A stretch of DNA of 64,000 bases from Firmicutes bacterium CAG:882 (lineage in GTDB: Bacteria; Bacillota; Clostridia; Lachnospirales; Lachnospiraceae). Position numbers and translations under genes: made by a program. This document shows positions 18,787-27,807 of the stretch, piece after piece. Within the stretch, counting starts at the first letter, position 1. Every line of letters begins with the position of its first letter. The notes beneath the pieces are model-generated. The model ran no database searches. It was not told the DNA's origin and saw only the letters and a list, made by a program, of their open reading frames with translations. The stretch is from assembly GCA_000435595.1 (NCBI GenBank), contig FR895454.1, positions 1 through 64,000 on the forward strand, read 5' to 3'.

Positions 18787-20649
18787 GGTATCCCCCGAGA
18801 CGAACACAGCCACCGTGCCTGCCGAGAGCCTTATGCGCTTTCTTGTCCCATCCCGTATCACACCCGTTGCATCCGAGCTCAGCACGCATGTCCAGTTTTT
18901 GCCCGCCATGTCTATCACTGCAAATTCATGTGGCTCATTGTGCATGTTGTAGAGAATGTACACATTTTTCTGTTCCCCCGCATAGGCTCCGCAGTACAGC
19001 AGACCTATATTGTGCGAATACTCCGCCATAAGCGGGAACCAAGCCCTCTCACTGTGGCAGGATAAATCAGGCATGCCCTTAATCTTGTGGTCATTCATCG
19101 AAAAATCATGCTCCGGACGTATACATTTATGTTCATTTCTGAATTTTATGAGTTCCCTTGTAAACTCATACAACTCTGCATTTTTTTCCAAAAGATTCCA
19201 ATCGATATAATTAATCTCATTGTCATGGCAGTATGGATTATTGTTACCGCCATGGCTCATTCCGAACTCATCACCGGCGACAATCATCGGCACCGATGAA
19301 GATAAAATGGTCATTGCCAGTGCATTTTTAATCATCCTGTATCTTTGTCTTAGAATGACCTCCCGCTTTGTCTTTCCTTCAACACCACAGTTAAAGCTGA
19401 TATTGTAACGTCTTCCGTCAGAATTATTCTCGCCGTTGTACTCATTATGGCGATGGTCATAGCTTACCATATCCATAAGGCTGAGACAATTCTGGTCAGC
19501 CATAAAATTGATGGTCGGATGACCTCCCTCATGCCTCGTCAGCTTATGAACGAAATTTCCGATGCTGTCCTCATCGCCTCTCAGGAAATGTCTCGCCGCC
19601 TCCATGAAGCCTTCGTCATATCTTATCAATCTCTTTTTATCGTCGTACAGCTCATTTATTCCGCCGATATGAAAGCTCTCGCCTCCGAAATCGTCACCGA
19701 TAAGCATGCAGCCTGTAAGCCCCATATCTGTCCTTGCGGCAAACATAAGCCCTCCGCTCCCGATAACTCTGAAGCCGTCAACACCGTACACTGTATGCCA
19801 GTGCCTCAACACCTCTACTGCCGCCATCGGTGCCATATCCTGCGGAAACCATATTTCCATGAGCACTGCAATACCGCTCTCATGAAACGTGTGTACCATA
19901 TCAGAGAATTCCTGCATACAGTTGTCCGCTTCACAGTATGCTCTCTTCGGTGCAAAATAGTAGCCGTCCGTGTAACCCCAATAATTAATCTTATTCACAT
20001 ATTCTGCCCCATAATGATTGTTCCTGCCGCTTCTCACCGCCGCTACCTCATGAAACTCATAGCACGGCATCAGAAGAACTGCATTCATCCCAAGCTCATG
20101 TATATATGCTGCCTTTCCCGCAAGTGCCCTGAAGCTTCCGCCATTCTCAAGCTTTGTAAAGCCTCTGACATGAAGCTTATATATGATAAGGTTGTCCGTC
20201 AAATTCTTATTCACATAGCCGTTATCTCCGCATTTTTCCGCATTACACACTTCAAAGCTGCGCATCACACTGCACAGCTCATCCCTGCTCCTGCCAAAAT
20301 CATCGCCGCCATGCGCGTCAACACCATTCGCATAGCAGTACTCCGGCGCATATATATCTGCTCTCCTGCCCTCACCCACGGCATAGCACAAACCGTCGAG
20401 TTCATCCGCATCCATTCCCATAGCTTCAAGAATAAATGAATATATTCTTCCCCTGCGAAAATCCGACGTAACCTCAATGTTCACGCCCGCGTCAGGCGTA
20501 TTTTTGTCAAACAGCGTGAGTAAAAGCTCCGCATCATCACTGAAAATACCAAACTGCCATCCATATTCTGTTCTTTTTACTCCCAATCTTATATCAGGAG
20601 CATCTTTTAATGTAATTGATGCCTTTTCAGGTATTTTCATATATGTCAC
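18766..20649 (-). CDS. GH13 isoamylase/GlgX-like protein lacking catalytic residues
   Basis: A 627-residue protein with the GlgX-type GH13 scaffold: HVRGFT near 160, GYTDGYYFAPK near 226-235, HNEYNGENNSDG at 401-412 and GDEFGMSHGGNNNPYCHDNEI. All four catalytic regions are altered. Region I reads MEIWFPQ (264-270) instead of D-x-V-x-N-H. Region II reads GFRVI with I296 where the nucleophile Asp belongs. Region III has GDD (318-320) for the acid Glu. Region IV has DQ (385-386) for HD. It is open over its full length, so it is probably a glucan-binding pseudoenzyme. It starts at GTG 20649 or ATG 20640. Confidence 0.8.
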   Translation of the reverse strand: MTYMKIPEKASITLKDAPDIRLGVKRTEYGWQFGIFSDDAELLLTLFDKNTPDAGVNIEVTSDFRRGRIYSFILEAMGMDADELDGLCYAVGEGRRADIYAPEYCYANGVDAHGGDDFGRSRDELCSVMRSFEVCNAEKCGDNGYVNKNLTDNLIIYKLHVRGFTKLENGGSFRALAGKAAYIHELGMNAVLLMPCYEFHEVAAVRSGRNNHYGAEYVNKINYWGYTDGYYFAPKRAYCEADNCMQEFSDMVHTFHESGIAVLMEIWFPQDMAPMAAVEVLRHWHTVYGVDGFRVIGSGGLMFAARTDMGLTGCMLIGDDFGGESFHIGGINELYDDKKRLIRYDEGFMEAARHFLRGDEDSIGNFVHKLTRHEGGHPTINFMADQNCLSLMDMVSYDHRHNEYNGENNSDGRRYNISFNCGVEGKTKREVILRQRYRMIKNALAMTILSSSVPMIVAGDEFGMSHGGNNNPYCHDNEINYIDWNLLEKNAELYEFTRELIKFRNEHKCIRPEHDFSMNDHKIKGMPDLSCHSERAWFPLMAEYSHNIGLLYCGAYAGEQKNVYILYNMHNEPHEFAVIDMAGKNWTCVLSSDATGVIRDGTRKRIRLSAGTVAVFVSGDTSEASSV

Positions 20650-20674
20650 ACAACTTTCCGATTATTTTTACCGC

Positions 20675-22492
20675 TTACGCCTTATTCTTTGCCGCCTCAA
20701 TCTTCTCGGCAAGCTCGGTGAGGTACTCCCACCTCACATATTTTTCATCTAGCTTCTTCTGCGTCTCTTCCTTCTCCCTGCCAAGCTCTCCCAGCTTTAC
20801 AAAGTCAGTGGCAAATGCCGCCATATCCGAATCAAGCTTCTCTAACTTCGCCTCAAGGGCAGCTATGTCATCCTCTATGGTATCATACTCCTTCTGCTCG
20901 GTGTATGAAAACTTAAGCGCCCTCTCACCCTTGTTCCAGACAGCCTTAGAAGTCTTATCCGTTCTTCCCTGCGGTCCGGAAGCATTCTGTGCGGATGCCA
21001 TATTTGTGAGAATCTCATCGGCATCCTGATGAACCTCCTCCGTTATATTGCCGCATTCATCAAATACAAATATCCTGTCAGCGGTTCTGTCAAGAAAATA
21101 TCTGTCATGACTGACAATTATTGTAATTCCGGCAAAATTTTCAAGGTAATCCTCTAGTATAGACAAGGTCTGTATGTCAAGGTCGTTAGTCGGCTCGTCG
21201 AGTATCAGCACATTAGGAGCCGACATGAGAACCTTGATAAGGTACAGCCTTCTCTTCTCGCCTCCCGAGAGCTTTTCTATCAGCGAATACTGTAATGTCG
21301 AATCAAAAAGAAATCTCTCCAACATCATCGATGCAGACACACTTCCCTCCGGTGTCTGAACATACTCCGCCACATCCTTTATACAGTCTATAACTCTCAT
21401 ATTAGGATTAAGCTCTCCGTTCTCCTGTGCAAAATAACCGATGCGTATCGTATCGCCAATCTCAACTTCACCGCTGTCAGGCTTCTCAGCCCCGGTGATT
21501 ATCTTCATAAGCGTCGACTTACCGCATCCGTTCCTTCCCACAAATGCAACCGACTCCTCACGGAGAAAGATGTATGAAAAATCTCTTATAAGTGTTCTGC
21601 TGCCATAAGATTTACTTATATTTTTAAGCTCTATTGTCTTTTTTCCCATCCGGGTATACACACTTGAAAGCTGTGCCGACTCGGTCTTTCTCGACGCTGC
21701 TGCCTGAGCCGATGCCTCCTTCATGTCATTGAACCGGTCTATTCGAGCCCTCTGCTTTGTAGAACGTGCCTTAGCCCCCCTCTTAATCCACTCAAGCTCA
21801 CGTCTCATTATATTCTGTCTCTTCTGCTCGGTCGAGTCAGCCATAGCCTCTCTCTGGGACTTCAGCTCTAAGAAGCCTTCATAGTTCGTCTGATACCCGT
21901 ACACCTTCCCCCTGTCAATCTCAAGAATACGGTTGCTTACCCTGTCGAGGAAATATCTGTCATGCGTCACCATGAGCAGTGCTCCCTTATAAGCCATAAG
22001 ATAATTCTCAAGCCACTGCGTCATCCATCTGTCAAGATGGTTGGTAGGCTCGTCAAGTATCAGAATATCCGCCCTGGAAAGAAGTGCTCCTGCAAGCGCA
22101 ACTCTCTTCCTCTCACCGCCCGACAGCTTGTCAACCACTGTATCATACTCGGTAAAACCAAGCTTTCCAAGTATCGTCTTTGCCTCTCCCTCTATCATCC
22201 ATTCATTCCCGTGTGTAGTGTTCGCCTTGATGACATACTCATATATCGTACTTCCTTCAGCGAACTCAGGATTCTGCGGAAGATACCTTACATGCACATT
22301 GCTTCCCTTCACAACACTTCCCTCATCGGGAGTATCCAATCCCGCCGCAATCTTTAAGAGCGTTGACTTACCTGTGCCGTTAATTCCGATGACACCTATC
22401 TTTTCATTCTCATTTATGGAAAAATCGACATGGTCAAAGAGCACTTTGTCCGTGTACGCCTTGCACATGTCCTTTATTGTAAGCAGATTCAT
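20675..22492 (-). CDS. ABC-F ATPase, Uup type
   Basis: A 605-residue protein of two ABC ATPase domains with no membrane segment: Walker A GINGTGKST near 36-44 and GRNGCGKST in the second half, signatures LSGGERKRVALA and LSGGEKRRLYLI, and a C-terminal coiled coil (about 520-600) typical of Uup. ABC-F proteins act on ribosomes or DNA branch intermediates. The next gene on the strand (GH13-like) begins 26 bases after its stop, so they are probably cotranscribed. Confidence 0.9.
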   Translation of the reverse strand: MNLLTIKDMCKAYTDKVLFDHVDFSINENEKIGVIGINGTGKSTLLKIAAGLDTPDEGSVVKGSNVHVRYLPQNPEFAEGSTIYEYVIKANTTHGNEWMIEGEAKTILGKLGFTEYDTVVDKLSGGERKRVALAGALLSRADILILDEPTNHLDRWMTQWLENYLMAYKGALLMVTHDRYFLDRVSNRILEIDRGKVYGYQTNYEGFLELKSQREAMADSTEQKRQNIMRRELEWIKRGAKARSTKQRARIDRFNDMKEASAQAAASRKTESAQLSSVYTRMGKKTIELKNISKSYGSRTLIRDFSYIFLREESVAFVGRNGCGKSTLMKIITGAEKPDSGEVEIGDTIRIGYFAQENGELNPNMRVIDCIKDVAEYVQTPEGSVSASMMLERFLFDSTLQYSLIEKLSGGEKRRLYLIKVLMSAPNVLILDEPTNDLDIQTLSILEDYLENFAGITIIVSHDRYFLDRTADRIFVFDECGNITEEVHQDADEILTNMASAQNASGPQGRTDKTSKAVWNKGERALKFSYTEQKEYDTIEDDIAALEAKLEKLDSDMAAFATDFVKLGELGREKEETQKKLDEKYVRWEYLTELAEKIEAAKNKA

Positions 22493-22622
22493 CTTTTATT
22501 CATTCCTTTTTTGATTCATGCTTATAGTTTAGCAAATTCATTATCATTATGCAATTACAAATCACAGTATTGTTTTTATCATGAGATATATTATAATAAG
22601 AACATAGGACGGAGATTAATAT

Positions 22623-24113
22623 ATGAACACAGACACTAACGTATTATTTGAAAATACCGAAAATAAAAATATACCTCAGTACAAGAGAGCACACCTGTGG
22701 CAGATAGGATTTTTCTCACTCAACACATGTGCCACCAACCTATATCTTGCCATGATGGCTTATGTCTCATACTATGCCAACGGAATTGCCGGAATATCCG
22801 TAGTCATGATTTCACTTCTTTTAACCGTCATGCGGGTATTTAACGGAGTAACAGACCCTATAGTCGGCTATATCATAGACAAGACCCACGGGCGTTTTGG
22901 GAAATTCCGTCCCTTCATGTCACTCGGGAATATTCTGCTTGCAATAAGCTGCAGCCTGTTATATTTTACCACACATCACATCCCGATGTTCCTTAGAATA
23001 CCATACTTCATACTTGTGTACGGACTTTTCATCATTGCCTTCACCTTCCAGACTGCTGTCACCAAGTCAGCCCAGTCTATAATTACCAATGACCCAAAGC
23101 AGCGCCCGATATGTACTTTTTTTGACTCAACATTCATAAGTGCCGCCTACGGCGGTGTGGCACTGTATGTGTCGGAGCGTCTCATTCCGCATTACGGCTC
23201 TTTCAACAATCCGAAGCTCTTTGCCGAGTTCATAATAGTGACCGTCGTGCTGTCAATGCTCTGCACGCTGCTTGCAATACTCGGAATATGGAGCAAAGAC
23301 AAGGATGAGAACTTCGTTCTCCCTCAAGGCCCCGGACATGACAATGCCGTCACAATCCGTGCATATCTTGATGTACTTTGGCACAACCGCCCCATCCAGA
23401 TGCTCGTGATTGCCGCCTCCACTGACAAATTTGCCTCCGTAGTGTATTCACATGCCGCAGTCACGGTCATGATGTACGGCATCATAATGAACAACTACTC
23501 AATATACGGACTGATAGGAATTATAACAGCCGTTCCGTCACTCCTCATCGTAGTGTTCGGAATCTCACTTGCAAGGCATTTCGGTCAGAGAAGGGTTCTT
23601 ATATGGTTTACGTGGGCTTCAATCGTCTTTCAGGCATTGATAGGCTTACTATTGCTGTCCGACAATATTAACACGGTATCCCTAAAGCACATCAACTTTA
23701 TAACAATACTGTTCTTTACGGTATTTGCAATCTTAAACGGCTGCAAATCAATCACAAACAACATGGTTATTCCTATGATTGCCGACTGTACCGACTACGA
23801 GCTGTATCGAAGCGGACGCTTTGTACCCGGACTGATGGGAGCACTGTTCTCATTTGTTGATAACTTTGTCTCCTCCCTCGGAACTGCCTTCGTCGGAATA
23901 ATGTTAAGCATCATCGGCTTCGGCAATGCTTTTCCTCAGGTCGGCGATGCCATGACACCGTTAATTCTCTGGAGCACGATATTCTTCTACTGCATCACAC
24001 CGATTATCGGCTGGATAATCTCCCTCATATCAATGCAGTACTACCGTCTTGACAAAAAGCGTATGGAAGACATCATGCGTGAATTGAACAGGAACAATAA
24101 AAAAAGTGCCTGA
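22623..24113 (+). CDS. GPH-family (MelB-like) sugar:cation symporter
   Basis: A 496-residue MFS transporter with about 12 membrane segments. The GPH hallmarks are FNGVTDPIVGYIIDKTHGRFGKFRP near 75-100 and MIADCTDYELYRSGRFVPGLMGA in the second half. It imports a glycoside, pentoside or hexuronide with a cation; the substrate cannot be read from sequence. It stands alone, transcribed away from the ABC-F gene. Confidence 0.88.
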   Translation: MNTDTNVLFENTENKNIPQYKRAHLWQIGFFSLNTCATNLYLAMMAYVSYYANGIAGISVVMISLLLTVMRVFNGVTDPIVGYIIDKTHGRFGKFRPFMSLGNILLAISCSLLYFTTHHIPMFLRIPYFILVYGLFIIAFTFQTAVTKSAQSIITNDPKQRPICTFFDSTFISAAYGGVALYVSERLIPHYGSFNNPKLFAEFIIVTVVLSMLCTLLAILGIWSKDKDENFVLPQGPGHDNAVTIRAYLDVLWHNRPIQMLVIAASTDKFASVVYSHAAVTVMMYGIIMNNYSIYGLIGIITAVPSLLIVVFGISLARHFGQRRVLIWFTWASIVFQALIGLLLLSDNINTVSLKHINFITILFFTVFAILNGCKSITNNMVIPMIADCTDYELYRSGRFVPGLMGALFSFVDNFVSSLGTAFVGIMLSIIGFGNAFPQVGDAMTPLILWSTIFFYCITPIIGWIISLISMQYYRLDKKRMEDIMRELNRNNKKSA

Positions 24114-24125
24114 GGCACTTTTTTT
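24099..24125. terminator. Two-way terminator overlapping the symporter stop codon
   Basis: GTGCC (24106-24110), the TGA stop codon as loop, GGCAC (24114-24118), flanked by seven A and seven T. It can end both the symporter gene and the converging HD-domain gene, which stops six bases away. Confidence 0.9.
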
Positions 24126-24131
24126 ATTGCA

Positions 24132-24641
24132 CTACAGACCAAACATATCATCAAGAAGCTTCTTACCGGCTTCCGACTTAAATATGTTCTCTCTGACTTT
24201 TCTTATATTCTCGACAGGCAGCTTCTCCTCAAAAGCATTCACAAGGAAATCCGCTTCGATAAGCAGCTGATAATCCATTCCCGTCACACCGGTATATGTG
24301 TGATGATGCCCTATCAGATAACACACTCTTCCGACAAAAGCCTCGTCAGCCTCAGTTTCCATTACGTTCTCTAATATAGCCTTGGCAATCGCCGGTCCCT
24401 CAATCTCCTGATTGCGTCCGTCGCAGTTACCGTACTTCTGCTCGCATATGTGGATTCCGATATCATGAAGCACAGCCGCAGCCTCAAGCACCTGCTGTTC
24501 CTTCTCCGATATTCCCTCCATGCGTCCTAAAAGTGCCGCAAATTCGTACACCTTGACGGAATGCTGAATGCGTCTCGCATCGCCACGGTTATACTCTATC
24601 ATTGCATTCATTACCTTATCTGTCAAATTCAAGTTGTCCAT
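24132..24641 (-). CDS. HD-domain phosphohydrolase
   Basis: A 169-residue HD protein: H in RIQHSVKVYEFA near 24, the HD pair in AAVLHDIGIH near 59, and a later HHHTYTG segment carrying further ligands. Such small HD proteins hydrolyse phosphate esters of nucleotides; the substrate is unknown. The ATG at 24641 is preferred because GAGG lies 6 bases upstream; a longer frame exists but runs through a region that folds into strong hairpins. Confidence 0.8.
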   Translation of the reverse strand: MDNLNLTDKVMNAMIEYNRGDARRIQHSVKVYEFAALLGRMEGISEKEQQVLEAAAVLHDIGIHICEQKYGNCDGRNQEIEGPAIAKAILENVMETEADEAFVGRVCYLIGHHHTYTGVTGMDYQLLIEADFLVNAFEEKLPVENIRKVRENIFKSEAGKKLLDDMFGL

Positions 24642-24654
24642 ATTAAACCTCATT

Positions 24655-24740
24655 CCGCAGGCAATGCTTTCTTGCCGGAGGAATCGTGGGCAAAATCTCA
24701 AATTTTGACCACGATAAATGCTACTTTGTGACGCCTGCGG
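24655..24740 (-). other. Branched stem-loop region upstream of the HD gene
   Basis: CCGCAGGC and its exact complement (24655-24662, 24733-24740) bracket a strong inner hairpin at 24683-24715, made of a 7-bp and a 6-bp stem separated by a one-base mismatch. The region ends 14 bases before the HD gene start. It could be a leader structure or a relic of a repeat; no known class is recognised. Confidence 0.55.
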
Positions 24741-24752
24741 CACAAATAGCAT

Positions 24753-24789
24753 GTGTGCAAAAATAAGCTATCAAGCTTATTTTTCACAC
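24753..24789 (-). terminator. Probable terminator of the YbiT-like ABC-F gene
   Basis: An 11-bp A/T-rich stem (AAAAATAAGCT / AGCTTATTTTT) with four-base loop, extended by a GTGTG/CACAC base stem. It reads on the minus strand about 100 bases beyond the ABC-F stop. Confidence 0.6.
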
Positions 24790-24887
24790 TAAACCTCTTT
24801 TCCGAGTGACCTTTTGCTATCTGGCGGTGAAAAACTCACAAATGTGATTTCTCATCTGCCATAAGAGCAATTGGTTTTCGTCAGAAA

Positions 24888-26546
24888 TCACTCTGCAGCA
24901 TCAGCATCATTCTCCTCAAGCTGCTCCTCCGTGAGCGCAACGAATCCCTGTCTCTTACGAGCCATCTCATCACTCTCAAGATATTCGTCATAGGTCGTAA
25001 TCTTATCAATCATCTTACCACCTACAAATTCCATAATACGGTTAGCCGTTGTCTGCACGAACTGGTGGTCATGTGAAGCAAAAATCATGGCTCCCGGGAA
25101 CTTGATAAGTCCGTTGTTGAGTGCCGTTATCGACTCCATATCAAGGTGGTTGGTCGGCTGATCAAGCAAAAGTACATTTGCTCCCATAATCATCATCTTA
25201 GAGAGCATAACCCTGACCTTCTCACCACCGGATAATACCTTAACCTTCTTAACACCGTCATCGCCTGCAAATAACATTCTGCCGAGGAAGCCTCTTACAT
25301 AAGTGACGTCCTTCTCAGGCGAGAACTGCATAAGCCACTCAACGATTGTATCGTCACAGTCAAAATCCTTCGTATTATCCTTAGGGAAATATGCCGTGCT
25401 TGTTGTTATACCCCACTTGTAGCTTCCCTCGTCAGGCTCAAGCTCACCTGCAAGAATCTTAAAGAGTGTTGTCTTTGCAAGCTCATCGCTTCCGACAAGT
25501 GCAATCTTGTCCTCTCTGCCAACAATAAATGATACATTGTCAAGAACCTTTATGCCGTCAACAGTCTTAGACAGATTCGTCACGGTGAGAACCTCATTTC
25601 CAATCTCTCTTGCAGGACGGAAATCAATGTATGGATACTTTCTGCTTGATGGTCTGATATCGTCAAGCTCAATCTTCTCAAGAGCCCTCTTACGGGAAGT
25701 AGCCTGCTTGGACTTGGAAGCGTTGGCGGAGAATCTCTGGATGAACTCCTGTAACTCCTTAATCTTCTCTTCCTTCTTCTTGTTGGCTTCCTTCATCTGC
25801 TTAACCATGAGCTGGCTTGACTCATACCAGAAGTCATAGTTACCTGCATAGAGCTGAATCTTTGAGTAATCTATATCTGCAATCTGTGTACATACCTTAT
25901 TGAGGAAATAACGGTCATGGGATACCACGATAACCGTGTTCTCAAAATTGATTAAAAACTCCTCAAGCCATGCGATGGCGTCAAGGTCAAGGTGGTTCGT
26001 AGGCTCGTCAAGAAGCAGGATGTCGGGATTACCGAACAATGCCTTTGCAAGAAGAACCTTAACCTTCTCACTGCCGTTAAGCTCGCTCATCTGCTTATAG
26101 TGAAGCTCTGTGTCAATTCCAAGACCATTTAAAAGTGTGGCTGCATCGCTCTCAGCCTCCCAGCCGTTCATCGTGGCGAACTCTCCCTCAAGCTCACTTG
26201 CCTTGATTCCGTCCTCCTCGGTGAAATCCTCCTTAGCATAGATGGCTTCCTTCTCCTTCATAATCTGATAAAGGCGCTCATTTCCCATGATGACCGTATC
26301 GAGTACATTGTACGCGTCATACTTGAAGTGATCCTGCTCTAAGAAGGATAATCTCTCACCCGGAGATATTGTCACGTCACCCTTGGAAGGCTCAAGCTGT
26401 CCGGACAAAATCTTTAAGAATGTAGATTTTCCTGCACCATTGGCACCAATAAGACCATAGCAGTTTCCCGGAGTAAACTTGATATTCACGTCCTCAAAAA
26501 GAGCCTTCTTACCGATTCGTAATGTTACATTATTAGCACTAATCAT
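24888..26546 (-). CDS. ABC-F ATPase, YbiT type
   Basis: A 552-residue twin-ATPase ABC-F protein beginning MISANNVTLRIGKKALFEDV. The first Walker A is GANGAGKST. The second domain is degenerate, with VGSDELAKTT replacing the usual G-x4-GK-S/T pattern, as is common in YbiT relatives. The linker between domains is rich in lysine and glutamate. The start at 26546 is chosen from homology and the AAAGGA upstream. It has no neighbour in the same unit. Proteins of this class bind the ribosomal E site; a specific resistance role is not indicated. Confidence 0.87.
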   Translation of the reverse strand: MISANNVTLRIGKKALFEDVNIKFTPGNCYGLIGANGAGKSTFLKILSGQLEPSKGDVTISPGERLSFLEQDHFKYDAYNVLDTVIMGNERLYQIMKEKEAIYAKEDFTEEDGIKASELEGEFATMNGWEAESDAATLLNGLGIDTELHYKQMSELNGSEKVKVLLAKALFGNPDILLLDEPTNHLDLDAIAWLEEFLINFENTVIVVSHDRYFLNKVCTQIADIDYSKIQLYAGNYDFWYESSQLMVKQMKEANKKKEEKIKELQEFIQRFSANASKSKQATSRKRALEKIELDDIRPSSRKYPYIDFRPAREIGNEVLTVTNLSKTVDGIKVLDNVSFIVGREDKIALVGSDELAKTTLFKILAGELEPDEGSYKWGITTSTAYFPKDNTKDFDCDDTIVEWLMQFSPEKDVTYVRGFLGRMLFAGDDGVKKVKVLSGGEKVRVMLSKMMIMGANVLLLDQPTNHLDMESITALNNGLIKFPGAMIFASHDHQFVQTTANRIMEFVGGKMIDKITTYDEYLESDEMARKRQGFVALTEEQLEENDADAAE

Positions 26547-26720
26547 TTTTATAAATCCTTTCCAAGCCGATTCGTCCGGCTTCACCCAAAATGGCATACT
26601 TAGGATATATTATAACGTATAATGGGGATTTTTCAAGAACTATATTATAAAACCTGTGAAAATCTTATAACATATATTCTTCCGGCTATTCCGATATAAA
26701 TATATTCGAAACGTAAAGCA

Positions 26721-26775
26721 CGCATTGCGAAACCAATCTGCTTATGCTATAATGAATACAAAATAACGCAATGCG
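26721..26775 (+). promoter_or_regulatory. Promoter of the small HTH gene bracketed by two operators
   Basis: TTGCGA (26725-26730), 17 bases, TATAAT (26748-26753). The palindrome CGCATTGCG (26721-26729) overlaps the -35 and CGCAATGCG (26767-26775) lies just after the start region; each is a CGCA/TGCG dyad and each is the reverse complement of the other. This is a typical autorepression layout. The remainder of 26547-26720 is A/T-rich without other features. Confidence 0.75.
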
Positions 26776-26787
26776 AGGTCTTTCATT

Positions 26788-26988
26788 ATGAGTATGGCTG
26801 ATACAATAAAAAAATTAAGGGAAAGTACCGGAATGTCGCGCAAAGCATTTTCCGAACATACAGGCATTCCCGTTCGCACGCTTGAAGATTGGGAAGCAGG
26901 ACGACGAACTCCTCCTGAATATATTCCGAGACTGATTGCGTATCAGCTTAAGTATGATGAATTAACAGAAGAACGAGGTGAACAATAG
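26788..26988 (+). CDS. Small XRE/Cro-type HTH protein
   Basis: A 66-residue helix-turn-helix protein (MSRKAFSEHTGIPVRTLEDWEAGRRTP), the size of a phage-type or antitoxin-type repressor. GAGG precedes the ATG. Its stop overlaps the GTG start of the broken rhuM gene, so they formed one operon. It most likely binds the CGCAWTGCG operators that flank its promoter. It appears intact although its partner is decayed. Confidence 0.8.
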   Translation: MSMADTIKKLRESTGMSRKAFSEHTGIPVRTLEDWEAGRRTPPEYIPRLIAYQLKYDELTEERGEQ

Positions 26989-27748
26989 TGCCAAATTCCA
27001 ATATTTTAATGTACACAACAGAAGACGGACTAACAAAAGTTGAAGCAACTTTTGAAAATGATACGGTTTGGCTCTCTCTTGACCAAATGGCTGAGTTATT
27101 TCAAAGAGATAAGTCTACAATATCAAAACATATTAAAAAGATATTTGAAGACGGAGAGTTAAGACGGCTTTCAGTTGTTGCAAATTTTGCAACAACTGCT
27201 TCTGACGGAAAAACATATCAAGTAGATTATTATAATCTTGATGTTATTATTTCTGTTGGCTATCGTGTAAAATCCTTGCGAGGCACCCAATTTAGAATTT
27301 GGGCAACAGGAATTTTAAAAGAATAAAAGTATTTTGGAGAAAAGTACTTGAGATATATGCAACAAGTATTGATTATAATCCTAATGCTGAAGAGTCAATA
27401 CTATTCTTCAAACAAGTTCAGAACAAAATGCATTGGGCTGCTCATCAGCATACTGCCGCAGAAATTGTATTTTTCAGAGCTGATGCCGAAAAAGAAAATA
27501 TGGGACTTACCTCCTGGGAAGGAAAACACCTTAAAAAATCTGACTCTGAAATAGCTAAAAACTATTTAAATGACCAAGAGCTGGATGCACTTAATAAAAT
27601 TGTTTCAGCTTATCTTGATATTGCTGAGGTACGTGCACTTAATCACGAACCTATGTAAAAGAAGCAAGATGCATTGTTATCGAACGTTGAAAAAGATTTT
27701 CTTCACATCATTGAAGTACTTGAGCTAATTGAGAATGATCGGAAGTAA
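26988..27748 (+). pseudogene. Broken rhuM-family virulence-protein gene
   Basis: Three pieces of one RhuM-type protein. Residues of the N-terminal DNA-binding part run from 26988 (WLSLDQMAELFQRDKSTISK) to a stop at 27326 just after FRIWATGILKE. The middle part resumes in another frame at about 27330 (KVLEIYATSIDYNP...HTAAEIVFFRADAEKENMG) and stops at 27656. A C-terminal shred in the same frame as the middle part follows to 27748 (KKQDALLSNVEKDFL). Compared with the usual layout, two stretches are deleted. RhuM proteins are often found in islands; function is unclear. Confidence 0.82.
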
Positions 27749-27807
27749 ATATTACTTATCGTTGTCGAGATGTATTTAATAATTATAGAAAAAGGAGCAA
27801 TAAACTT

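Noticed and set aside
19447..20439. A 330-codon plus-strand frame opposite the GH13-like gene
   Set aside because: It is the mirror of a well-supported gene, has no ribosome site and its product is low-complexity (many His, Ile, Cys).
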